Below the pieces are notes generated by a model. The model worked only from the letters and a program-made list of their open reading frames with translations, searched no databases and was not told the DNA's origin. DNA of 64,000 nt, taken from assembly GCF_003097515.1 (NCBI RefSeq), contig NZ_CP029188.1, positions 7,174,531 through 7,238,530 on the forward strand, read 5' to 3'. Position numbers and translations under genes: made by a program. Source of the stretch: Streptomyces tirandamycinicus (GTDB taxonomy: Bacteria > Actinomycetota > Actinomycetes > Streptomycetales > Streptomycetaceae). Position 1 is the stretch's first letter. Each line of letters starts with the position of its first letter. Shown one piece after another: positions 25,203 through 34,292 of this stretch.

Positions 25203-25776
25203 TCCTCGGTGATGCCGGTGGCGATCACCACGGCCTGGGACACGATCTGGTGGTTCACCCGCGCCTTGCAGTACGTCGCGTCCAGGTAGATGTAGGGAAT
25301 CGGGTGTGGTCCAGCGGGCGGGTGCGGAAGGCGGTGAGTTCGGCGTCCAGTCCGGCGCAGAGCCGGGAGACCTCGCTCTTGGAGATCCCGGTGTCCGCGC
25401 CCAGGGCCCTGACCAGGTCGTCCACGCTGCGGGTGGACACTCCGTGGACGTATGCCTCAACGATGACGGCGTAAAGGGCCCGGTCGATACGGCGGCGGCG
25501 TTCGAGCAGGCTGGGGAAGAAGGTGCCGGTGCGGATCTTGGGGATGGCCAGGTCCAGGTCTCCGGCCTGCGTGGTCAGCACTTTGTCGCGGTGACCGTTG
25601 CGCCAGGTCGTACGGGTCTCGGCGTGCTCGCCGGGCTCCGCGCCGATGTGGGTGGTGGCCTCGGCCTCGATGAGTTCCTGCAGGATCCGCTGGGCCAGGA
25701 CCCTGATCAACTCGATTCCGTCCGCCGTACGCAGTGACTCCATCAGCCGGAGTAAGTCATGCTGGGACAAGGCCAT
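25203..25776 (-). pseudogene. IS256/Mutator-family transposase, broken N-terminal part
   Basis: The first 170 codons (MALSQHDLLRLMESL...TRTTWRNGHRDKVL) match the IS256/Mutator N-terminal region. After RPLDHT a one-base deletion near 25300 shifts the frame. The expected YLDATYCKARVNHQIVSQA continues in another frame and stops at ITEDG, where the IS110 remnant begins. It is therefore both frameshifted and truncated and cannot make active transposase. Confidence 0.8.
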
Positions 25777-25832
25777 CGCGTCACCTCTCTCAACGAGCTT
25801 CGCTACTCGGAGAGTTGCGCGATGGCCGCCCC

Positions 25833-26213
25833 ATGACCAGGGGCTATGCGGAGATCGCTGCTACACCACTCGACGGGACACCATCCATCAAGATCGCCGA
25901 GCTTGTCCGTGACTGGAGCAACAAGCGACGAGCTGACGAAGCGAGCGCCCGCCGGATCGAGGCGGAGGCGGACAGAGGGGAAGCCGAAGCGCGCCAAGAG
26001 AACGCCCGGGCGCGCCAGATGGAGGCGCAGGCGCGGCAGATGGAAGCACATGCAGATCTTGTGCAGTGGGCCGTTGACCAGACTCGCGGCGGACCCGTTT
26101 CCCCTGGGGAGCTCTTCGCTGCCATCACCCCAGATCAGCTCCAGGCACTCAGTCGTCTTGCCGAGACCCCCACAGAGCTACAGCTGCCGCCGCACGTTTC
26201 CCAAGACGAGTAG
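25833..26213 (+). CDS. Hypothetical coiled-coil protein
   Basis: A 126-residue protein. Residues 28-72 are a charged, Ala/Arg/Glu/Gln-rich helix with the near-repeat ARQMEAQARQMEAHA, predicted to be coiled coil. A C-terminal part (SPGELFAAITPDQLQALSRL) resembles no family I know. ATG 25833 is the best start. It lies just upstream of the IS256 remnant on the other strand and is probably cargo of the mobile region. Function unknown. Confidence 0.5.
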   Translation: MTRGYAEIAATPLDGTPSIKIAELVRDWSNKRRADEASARRIEAEADRGEAEARQENARARQMEAQARQMEAHADLVQWAVDQTRGGPVSPGELFAAITPDQLQALSRLAETPTELQLPPHVSQDE

Positions 26214-26239
26214 CGGAGGGACACTGTTGTGCTTGGTAC

Positions 26240-26773
26240 TCAGTCGTCGCCCAGAACCCGCACTGGCGGCTCATCGTTCCGCCGCTCCCACCTCAAGCCA
26301 GCAGCATCGGTGAAGCGATACACGAACTTGATCCGCGCGGTGTGCCAGCCACCGCGCGGCATCCAGTCGTCCTTCGGCTCCGTAGAGCCCTCCTGAACCC
26401 AGTTGAGGAGATCGAACTCGTAGCTCAGTCCTGGGCCGAGGGGTTCCCCCTCGGCCCACGTTCGCCGCCCGGCTGTCTCGGCGGTTGTCCATCGTTCACC
26501 AGTTGCTGGATCCACCGCTGTCACGGAGCACAGCTCGATGTCGACGACGGCGTGCCGACTGAAGTTGTGGATCACGCAGCTGCCCCTGCGACTTCCGATC
26601 TTCCCGAGTTGCATGCGGCAGGTCACGAGCCGCGCCTGCCCCGCCTCAGCATCTCGTCTCTCAGCATCGCGCTGCCGGCCTTCCCGAATCGCGACCCACA
26701 GAGCAACGCCGACCGCTCCCACCGTGGCGGCCGCGCCCGCAATGCTCGTCCCAGTTGCCCACCAGTCGGTCAT
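26240..26773 (-). CDS. Hypothetical membrane-anchored protein
   Basis: A 177-residue protein with one N-terminal hydrophobic helix (TSIAGAAATVGAVGVALWVAI, residues 8-28), then a basic/acidic segment (REGRQRDAERRDAEAG) and a beta-rich soluble domain. This architecture is common in small actinobacterial orphan proteins. No catalytic motif is seen. It converges with the coiled-coil gene. Confidence 0.6.
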   Translation of the reverse strand: MTDWWATGTSIAGAAATVGAVGVALWVAIREGRQRDAERRDAEAGQARLVTCRMQLGKIGSRRGSCVIHNFSRHAVVDIELCSVTAVDPATGERWTTAETAGRRTWAEGEPLGPGLSYEFDLLNWVQEGSTEPKDDWMPRGGWHTARIKFVYRFTDAAGLRWERRNDEPPVRVLGDD

Positions 26774-26901
26774 CGATACCTCTTCCGTCTGATCGACCGT
26801 AGGAGCAACGGCACAGTGCGGCGCTATGGCGCGTCATACAACGGCTTTGGGACCACGCAGCCGGATCAGGCGAGCTCCCGAAGACGTCCCGTTAGGGCCC
26901 G

Positions 26902-27015
26902 TCATTCCTCGTCAGTGGCGTCCGGGGCCCGCAGCGGACGCGGGCCGCCGGGCAGCTCGGGGAGTTGGAACGAGTACCGGCCGTGCATGTTGATGTGGTG
27001 CCTCACGAACCAGGG
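26902..27015 (-). pseudogene. Tn3-family transposase, C-terminal fragment
   Basis: Read on the minus strand, this 114-bp piece gives FVRHHINMHGRYSFQLPELPGG and ends at TGA 26902-26904. It parallels the C-terminus of the Tn3 transposase at 28593 (HHINMLGRYSFQLPDLPGG) with several substitutions, so it is a remnant of a second, related element rather than a direct copy. Confidence 0.75.
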
Positions 27016-27039
27016 ACATCCGCCACATAGGTGAGCGCG

Positions 27040-28053
27040 TCAGTCCTTCCCGTTCTGCCTGAGCACCAGTTCCCTCATGCACTTCTCCAGGGCATCCACG
27101 GCAAGTCCCTCGTCGATCAGCTGGTACCGGTATGGCTCGTAGCGGTCAGCCCGGCCGCCGGGCTGTCTGGGCTGCTGGAACAGGCTCTCGAAGGTGCCAG
27201 GTGCAGGTGCAGATCTCTCCGCTGCGGTCGGCATACGGCGGATCAGTCCGAGCTCCACGAGTGTCTGGCAGCTGTCCTCGTACGAGTCCCGGAGTAGGTG
27301 GAAGTACTCCCGCTTCTTCGCGTACAGGTAATTTCCGGACTCCTGATGCTCGCCGGGGAACTTGAGTCGCAGGAAGCGGAGGCTGAGCCAGGTGAAGATC
27401 TCCGAGGGGTACAGCACCTGCACCCAGCCCTGGAGGAAGAAGTTGATCGGGACTTCGATCACTGTGTCGTCAGCTGTCGGCACAACGTAGTAGTCGGCAG
27501 CGAGGGCGGTCCCTCTCCCCGTCTCGCGCATCAGCCTGAAGGCTCTGTGATCCCGGTGTCCGCCCTTCTTCCGAGGTATCTCGACCAGCGCCTGATCACC
27601 CAGGTCTTCAAGGGTGCACAACGCACCCTTGACCTGGCGGATCCGCTTGGTCTCCTGTGCGCGGGGCGGTGCCCAGGTGTACGTGCCTGTCGCACTGTTG
27701 TATCCCACGTCGATGGCGACGAAGTCCTTCCACCCGTGACGACCGCGGAAGGTACGGTCCCCGGTCCACTCGGCACCTGGATCAAGGCGACACTGCGCCT
27801 CGAAGAGCGCGAGCAGGTAAAAGCGGAGTGCGATGCCGCGCGGGTTGAGCAGCCGCGACGCGGGGGGCTGCCTGTCCACGTCCACCTTGTCGATCACGAA
27901 GTTGTGGCGCAGGCGAAGTGCGGCCGGCTGCTTCCCCTCCTGCCACACCTCGCGGAGCGTCCCGTTCACTCCCCGGAACAGGTTGTCCTTCTCCAGCTTC
28001 TGCAGACGCCGTATCCGGCGCTCCAGCGACTCCGTGTCCCGGTCCACGCGCAC
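27040..28053 (-). CDS. Hypothetical protein, 337 aa, in the mobile region
   Basis: A soluble protein with a basic N-terminus (RRIRRLQKLEKDN) and a central part rich in aromatic residues. GTG start at 28053, with another in-frame GTG two codons later. No family is recognised with confidence. Its place between Tn3 remnants, with a 17-bp inverted repeat just upstream, suggests a passenger or plasmid-type gene. A replication or DNA-binding role is only a guess. Confidence 0.6.
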   Translation of the reverse strand: MRVDRDTESLERRIRRLQKLEKDNLFRGVNGTLREVWQEGKQPAALRLRHNFVIDKVDVDRQPPASRLLNPRGIALRFYLLALFEAQCRLDPGAEWTGDRTFRGRHGWKDFVAIDVGYNSATGTYTWAPPRAQETKRIRQVKGALCTLEDLGDQALVEIPRKKGGHRDHRAFRLMRETGRGTALAADYYVVPTADDTVIEVPINFFLQGWVQVLYPSEIFTWLSLRFLRLKFPGEHQESGNYLYAKKREYFHLLRDSYEDSCQTLVELGLIRRMPTAAERSAPAPGTFESLFQQPRQPGGRADRYEPYRYQLIDEGLAVDALEKCMRELVLRQNGKD

Positions 28054-28078
28054 CTCATTTTTGACGGTTTAACCTCGC

Positions 28079-28133
28079 CGCTTTGACCCGCATCGAAGAG
28101 GTAACCTGTAACTCTCCGATGCGGGTCAAAGCG
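28079..28133. promoter_or_regulatory. 17-bp perfect inverted repeat
   Basis: CGCTTTGACCCGCATCG (28079-28095) and its exact complement (28117-28133) are separated by 21 bp. It lies between the divergent 28053 and 28300 genes. The half-sequence GGTCAAAGCG recurs at 31704-31713 upstream of the Tn3 transposase. It may be an operator or a recombination or transposon-end related site. Confidence 0.5.
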
Positions 28134-28299
28134 TCGATTCATACCCGCTGGAGGGTACCGGAAGCCATACAGACTTGGTCTTGCAGGGGCAGAGTGCCCC
28201 GCTCGGCAGAACTCGGCGGCACGCCGTTCGCACCAACGCGAACGGCCCCGGATGCACCCGGGGCCGCTTCCGCCAAATGCTCGAAAGGTAGAAACGAGC

Positions 28300-28515
28300 T
28301 TGACCAATGTACTGCCTCCTTCCCCGGATGACACGAGCCGTGCTCCGCTGCTCAGCGCCCACTCCGCGCTCGTGCTGACGATTGCTGTGATCATCGGTGT
28401 CGGCATCGGGTGCCTGACGTATCTCGGCACCCGTCAGGTCTCGACCGCCACGATTGCTGGTCTCACGGCCTTCGGGGTCAGCGTCCCCGTTCTCCGCCGG
28501 GAGATCGGTTCCTGA
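28300..28515 (+). CDS. Small membrane protein
   Basis: A 71-residue protein with two hydrophobic segments (VLTIAVIIGVGIGCLTYL and ATIAGLTAFGVSVPVL). It starts at TTG 28300 with GAAAGG upstream, or at an in-frame codon further up (28252). A strong hairpin follows its stop. Such two-helix proteins are common in Streptomyces mobile elements. Function unknown. Confidence 0.5.
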   Translation: MTNVLPPSPDDTSRAPLLSAHSALVLTIAVIIGVGIGCLTYLGTRQVSTATIAGLTAFGVSVPVLRREIGS

Positions 28516-28524
28516 CCTTCATGG

Positions 28525-28556
28525 ACGGGGTCCTCCGGCATCCCGGAGGACCCCGT
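28525..28556. terminator. Hairpin terminator after the small membrane protein gene
   Basis: 14-bp perfect arms (ACGGGGTCCTCCGG and complement) with a 4-base loop, 9 bp after the stop of the 28300 gene and before the convergent Tn3 transposase stop. Confidence 0.7.
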
Positions 28557-28592
28557 GGCCAACGCCTGGACAAGTGGGCGGAGCTCGGTCAC

Positions 28593-31500
28593 TCACTCGT
28601 CGCCAGCGGCGTCCGGGTCGCGCAGCGGGCGCAGGCCGCCGGGCAGGTCAGGGAGCTGGAATGAGTACCGGCCGAGCATGTTGATGTGGTGCCGTACGAA
28701 CGGTGAGAGGCGGGCGACGTCCTCGTCGCGGACGTCGAAGCCGTCCGCGCGCAACTGGTTGACCGCGGCGTCCATGTACCGAGTGTTGAAGAGCACGAGG
28801 GCGTTGAGGACCAGGCCGAGGGCGCCGATCTGGTCCTCCATGCCGTCCTGGTAGCGCTGGTACAGCTGCCCCTGCTTCCCGTGGAAGATCTTCCGGGCGA
28901 GGGCGTGGCGGCCCTCCTGGAGGTTGGCCTGCACCTTGATCTGCCGGCGGTAGCCGGGCTCGTCGGCCAGGCGCAGGATGTGCAGGGTCTTGGAGATCCG
29001 CCCGTAGTGGGCGATCGCGTCGCCGAGCGGGGTCGGGCGCCCGTCGCGGGAGAGCATGCGGATTACGTCGTACGCGCGGACGGCGCCGGTGTGGATGGAG
29101 CCGATGATCCGCAGGATGTCCTCCCAGTGGCGTTCGATCCGGGCGAGATCGATCCGGCCGCGGGCCGCGTCCTGGAAGGCGCCGTAGTCGGCGGTGCGGT
29201 CGATGCGCCACATCTTCTGGTCGGGCAGGTCCGCGAGCTGCGGCGCGTACGCGAACCCGGCCAGAGTGAGCAGGCCGAAGACGATGTCGCTGTAGCTCGC
29301 GGTGTCGGTGACGATCATCTCGGGGCGCTTGCCGCCGTCGCGGTCGTAGAGGACGTCCATCACATACAGCGAGTCGCGCGGGGTGCCGGCCACCACCTTC
29401 CCGCCCAGCCCCGCCGCCTGATCGTTGATCATGTTGAGCCAGGTGGCCCCGCCCCGGCGGCCGAAGTACTTCGGGTTCGGCCGGGCGTACACGCTGGGGA
29501 CGGGGACGACGAACCGCATGCCGTCCACGGAAGCGACCAGGCCACCGCCCCAGACTTGCGCGAGCGGACGCCTGATAGTCGATCAGCGTGGCGTTCGCCG
29601 CCCGGTACGTCGCCAGCCTCAGATAGGTCTGGTCGACGTGGGACAGACGGCCGTACTTCAGCGGGTCGGCGGCGCCGATGACGGGGGTGTAGCCGACGTT
29701 GCAACTGTGCGCGACCAGCAGCGCGGCAATCGTCACGTGCAGGTCCCTCAGCCTCGCCTCGCTGCCGGTGACCGAGGTGAACGCCTGGTCGGCGCCGGTC
29801 CACGAGAACACCTCCAGCAGGGCTTCCGGCAGGTCGACGCGGGGCAGCATCGCCTCCACCGCCTCCCGCAGGGCCCGCAGGGAGGCAGGTTCGGGCTCCG
29901 GCTCCAGGGCGGCGAAGTGCAGCCGCCCGTCGTCGTCGAACACGATTTGGGAGTTCGTCGGCACCCGGGCCGCGACCTCCCGGTAGGTGCCGTCCAGCAG
30001 CGCCGCCCGCGCGGCCAGGTGCTCCCCGGCCGTGGCGGGCAGGTTGAGCGAGGCGAGCACGGTGGGCTTGGTCTGCTGCCACGCCTCACCGTCGAGGAGC
30101 TTGGCCCGCGGGTCGCCCCACTTGGAGGAGTTCTTCGCGAATACCTGCTTGCTCCGCAGCATCCGGTGCAGCTGCTCCAGCACGCAGAACGCGTACGCCT
30201 TCCAGTCCACCGTGCCCGGCTCCAGGTGCGGCGCGGACAGCACCAGCCGCCGCCACGAACCGGCCAGCAGACCGGTGTCGATCTCGGCGGGGCCGACCTT
30301 CTTGCGGCCCATCAGGTCCGGCAGCGACTTCAGCGCGTTCAGGACCGGCAGGCCCTCCGGAGTGGCGTCGAAGTCGACCACGTCCACCAGCAGCTTCAGG
30401 AACGGCCGTACGACGGCGAACCGGGTGACCAGCTGGGTCCGCCATGCCTCGTCCGCGTCCGAGTCGAGCGGCGGGGTCAGCTCGAACAGCGCGGCGATCG
30501 CGGCCGCCAGCTCGTGGCGCGGCACCACCTGCTCGATCCGCGCCCACATCGCATCCAGCGTTTCCACCTCGGGCGGGGTGATCTCCCCGGTGTCGGTGTC
30601 GACCTGCTCGGACGTGGTGTCGAACACGATCTGGAACGCGGTGGCCAGCTTCGCCGAGGCCCGCTCCACCTTCGGCAGGGTCTTCAGCTTCTCCTTCATC
30701 GTCTCCCGCTCGGCCCTGGCCAGCAGCTTCGTGGCGATGAGCACTTCGAGCAGGTCCAGGGCGTCATCGACCGCGCGGGACGTCAGGTAAACCGCGGTGG
30801 CCAGCAACGTGGCCAGCCGCCGGGAGTCCCCGTGCCGCCTGAGCAGCGACGCCTTGCCGTCGACCCCGTACCGCGACAACTCCGCCAGCCGCCGCGGCGG
30901 TATCCCGGACACGTCCACCTCACCCATCCCAAAAGCGGCGATCTCCTCCGCCCTCTGAAGCGCCCACTTCATCTGAGGCCCGGAGATCCGCACCGGGCCC
31001 CGCCGCAGCCGGTCCAGCTCCGACACCCGGGCACCCGGCGGCACGCTCAACAGGGAGTCGAGCACGGCCCGCTGACCGGTGCTCAGCAGGCCGTACAGGG
31101 TGTCCCACAGCCGGTTGTTCGCCGCCTCCCTCACCGTGCCCACCAGCCGGGCCAGTCGGCTCGCCCCGGGCAGCAGCACCCGGCGCTCGCGCAGCCACCC
31201 GCCCGCCGCGTCGAACAGCGACTTCGGCCCGTCGCCCGTCGTCCAGGCCCGCGCATCCAGCCACTCGCTCAGCTCGTCCCGCACCTCGGCGAAGTCCCGC
31301 CAGCCCCCGGCCTCCTGGATCTCCCCGGCGTGCGTACGCGCCGTCCCGTCCCGCTCGCCGTACTCCTTCAAACACGACGCATCCGCGATCCCCAGCTGCT
31401 CGGCCAGATACTCGGCGACCTCCGCCGGCACCTGCCGCGGGTCCGGCATGAACCGGCCCAGGTACCGCACACTCGTCAGCTGGACCGCGAACCCGAGCCG

Positions 31501-31644
31501 GTTGTGTGCACGCCGCTTGGCCTGCACCTTCTCCAGATCCGAGTCATCCAGGAAGAAATACCGCTCCAGCTCCGCACGGGACGGCACTCCGTTGAACGCC
31601 GCGTACTGGGCTGCCTGTTGATCCGACAAGAACTCGACCGCCAC
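28593..31644 (-). pseudogene. Tn3-family transposase, frameshifted
   Basis: GTG 31644 opens a long frame (AVEFLSDQQAAQYAAFNG...) typical of the 980-1000-residue Tn3/Tn4556-type transposase. The frame is intact to about residue 690 (ATLIDYQAS, near 29570), where it shifts. The expected continuation WGGGLVASVDGMRFVVPV...NPKYFGRRGGATWLNMINDQ and the rest of the catalytic domain to RYSFQLPDLPGG are in the neighbouring frame, ending at 28593. A few bases appear to be lost at about 29560-29575. No resolvase gene is present. The element is probably immobile. Confidence 0.85.
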
Positions 31645-31764
31645 GAGGGCCTCCGAAGATCGACAACATCGACCCGCGAAGGCTCCGCCGTACGATCAGC
31701 CCAGGTCAAAGCGCCGAATAGGACCGCGAGGGCTTAGCGCACGATCTGACACGGATGTTCCTCA

Positions 31765-32485
31765 ACCCCCGAGTCGGGACGGCGTGGTCGAGGCCGTGCG
31801 TGTCCTGCGACTCGCCCGCCGCAGCGCGGTCAAGGCCCGCACCCAGGCGATGAACCAGATACGCGGCCTGCTCGTCTCAGCCCCCGCGATGCTGCGTGAA
31901 CAGGTCGCCGGTCTGGACCGGGCCGCACTGATACGCACACTCACCCGGCTGCGGCCCGGAGACGATCTGTCGCGGCCGCTGACGGCGACCCGGGCATCGC
32001 TGCGCCGCCTGGCCCGGCGTCACCAGGCACTTGACGCCGAGATCGCCGACCTCGACACCGAGATCGGCCCGCTGGTCAAACGGGCCGCCCCGCAGCTGCC
32101 GGAGCTGTTCGGCGTCGGCCCCGAGACCGCCGGCCAGCTGCTGGCCTCGGCTGGGGACAACCCGGAGCGGATGCGGTCCGAGGGCGCGTTCGCGCACCTG
32201 GCGGGGGTCGCACCGATCCCGGCCTCGTCCGGACGAACCCACCGCCACCGCCTCAACCGCGGTGGCGACCGGGCGGCGAACAACGCCCTGCACACCATCG
32301 TCCTCACCCGCATGCGCTTCGACGAACGCACCCGCGCCTACGTCGAACGCCGCACCAAGGAAGGGCTGAACAAGAAGGACATCATGCGCTGCCTCAAGCG
32401 ATTCGTCGCCCGCGAGGTCTACCCCGCTCTGACCAGCACACCAACCGAACAAATCACTCAAACCGACCTGGCTCCAGCGGCTTGA
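31765..32485 (+). pseudogene. IS110-family transposase, N-terminally truncated
   Basis: The frame enters at SRDGVVEAVRVLRLARRSAVKARTQAMNQ, normally the middle of an IS110 transposase, so the N-terminal DEDD catalytic domain is missing. The C-terminal transposase_20 domain is complete (LPELFGVGPETAGQLL...FAHLAGVAPIPASSGRTHRHRLNRGG split by normal linkers). It marks the right end of the mobile island. The following 32486-32616 has no gene. Confidence 0.8.
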
Positions 32486-32554
32486 CAGCCATAGGAGCAT
32501 CCCTGGCCGGGCGGGCGCCCGCCCCGGGGCCCGGTGCCGCGTCAGCCGGGTGAG

Positions 32555-32623
32555 CCGCCGGCCGAGTTCCGTCAGCCGATGCCGCGCCGGCCGGGTGCGC
32601 CGCCGGTCGAGTTGCGTCAGCCG
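32555..32623. repeat. 24-bp direct repeat, two copies 45 bp apart
   Basis: Positions 32555-32578 and 32600-32623 share CCGCCGG-CGAGTT-CGTCAGCCG with two mismatches. The second copy overlaps the end of the MFS gene, so it may be a downstream processing or structural element. A further GTCAGCC follows at 32632. Confidence 0.5.
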
Positions 32624-34110
32624 GATGCGCCGTCAGCCGTCGGTTGCCGTGCGACCGCGGCCAGGCGGGCGGCGGCCACGACGGCGAGGACGGCGACCGC
32701 GACCCCGGCGGCCATCGCCGCCGGGTAGCGCAGCGGGAGCTCCGCCGAGGGCGGGTAGAGCACGATGCCGACGAGGGCGATGCCGAGCGCCGCGGCGAGC
32801 TGCTGCGTGGTGGCCAGGACGCCGGCTCCGGCGCCCGCGTCCCGGGGCGGCACCCTGCTCATCACGGCGCCGGTCAGCAGAGGGACGATCATGCCGTTGC
32901 CCACTCCGTAGACGGCCATGCCGGCCAGCAGCAGTGCCAGGGACGCGCCGCCTCCCCCCAGGGCCGCGGCGGCCGGCGCCGCGGCGAGACCCAGGGCGAT
33001 CAGGGCGGCGGAGGAGACGAGCACCCCGTCGCCGAAGCGCGCCCGCAGCGGTACGGCGATCCTCGAGCCCACGGCGATGGCGACGGCCGCGGGGGTGAAC
33101 GCCAGGCCCGCCTCGGCCGAGCTCAGGCCCGCCTCGTCCTGGAGGTACAGGGCGAGGACGACGGCGAAGGGCACGGTGGCGGTGTAGAGCAGGAAGTTGA
33201 GCAGGACGCCGTACGCGAAGACGGGCACGGAGAACAGGCCCAGCGGCAGCAGCGCCGGCCGTCCCTCGCGGGCCCGGGCGCGCTGATGGCGTACGAAGAC
33301 GGTCCCGAGCAGGTATCCGGCGGCGCACACGGCCAGACCGGTGGGCAGGAACGGCCACTCCCCGGCCGCGGCGAGCGGCAGCAGCACACAGGCCACGGAC
33401 AGGGCGCCGAGCACCGCGCCGGTGACGTCGACCCCCTGCCCGGAGAGCGCCGGCCGGTCCGCGTCCAGCGTCGCCGGCAGGAGCAGGAACGCCGCCAGGC
33501 AGAGCGGCACGGCGACGAGGAAGACCGTGCGCCAGCCCAGGCCGAACAGGTCCCAGGCCGGCAGGGCACCGCCGAGGACCTGGCCGCACACCATGCCCAG
33601 GCTCATCGACACGGCGAACCAGGACAGCGCCTTCTGCTGCTCACCGGGCGGGAACTGGGTCCGGATCAGGGCCAGGACCTGCGGCTGCAGCATCGCCGCG
33701 GCCGCGCCCTGGGCGAGCCGGGCCGCGATCAGCGACCCGGGGGACCAGGCGAGCGCGCAGACCAGCGAGGTCAGCGCGAAGACGGCGATGCCGGCCCGGT
33801 ACATGCGCCGTCGCCCGAACAGGTCGCCGAGCCGGCCGCCGGTGATCAGCCCCAGGCCGTAGACCAGGCCGTAGCCCCCGACCACGGCCTGGAACTCGAA
33901 CGGTGTGAGCCGGAACGACTCGCCGACCGACGGCGCCGCGAGATTGACGCAGAACTGGTCGAAGAGCGAGAGGAAGGGGCCGATCAGCAGCAGCGCGAGC
34001 GCCTGCCGCCGGCGCGGGTTGGGCGGGGGCGGAGCGGTGTCACGGCCGGTGGCGGTCCGGTGGCCGCCGAGCCGGGCCCCGGTCGCCGCGCCGACGAGTT
34101 CCTCTGCCAT
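32617..34110 (-). CDS. MFS drug-efflux transporter, DHA2 (14-helix) type
   Basis: A 497-residue integral membrane protein. The motif A segment GGRLGDLFGRRRMY occurs after helix 2, and about 14 hydrophobic helices fit the EmrB/QacA group. ATG 34110 has GGAGGGGAC upstream. It is divergent from the P450 operon across a 182-bp gap. It would export the product or a hydroxybenzoate-type intermediate. It is one of several efflux systems in the cluster. Confidence 0.87.
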   Translation of the reverse strand: MAEELVGAATGARLGGHRTATGRDTAPPPPNPRRRQALALLLIGPFLSLFDQFCVNLAAPSVGESFRLTPFEFQAVVGGYGLVYGLGLITGGRLGDLFGRRRMYRAGIAVFALTSLVCALAWSPGSLIAARLAQGAAAAMLQPQVLALIRTQFPPGEQQKALSWFAVSMSLGMVCGQVLGGALPAWDLFGLGWRTVFLVAVPLCLAAFLLLPATLDADRPALSGQGVDVTGAVLGALSVACVLLPLAAAGEWPFLPTGLAVCAAGYLLGTVFVRHQRARAREGRPALLPLGLFSVPVFAYGVLLNFLLYTATVPFAVVLALYLQDEAGLSSAEAGLAFTPAAVAIAVGSRIAVPLRARFGDGVLVSSAALIALGLAAAPAAAALGGGGASLALLLAGMAVYGVGNGMIVPLLTGAVMSRVPPRDAGAGAGVLATTQQLAAALGIALVGIVLYPPSAELPLRYPAAMAAGVAVAVLAVVAAARLAAVARQPTADGASG

Positions 34111-34292
34111 GTTCCGCCGTCCCCTCCCGTGTCCTGCGGACATCCCAGGAGCGGACCGGGTGCGCGGCAAGCGGACTTGGCTGAGTCCTCGCGGGCCGGC
34201 CTGCCCGGTGGAGGCTTGCGCAACTCGCCGTGGACGCGTCGCCGGCCGGCCGCACATCCTGCCGACGCAACCGACGCAGAGAGGCTGTTGCC

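Noticed and set aside
34245..34275. Possible cluster motif before the first P450
   Set aside because: Only the GCAACT half matches; a CATCCT hexamer has the right spacing, but this is too weak to call.
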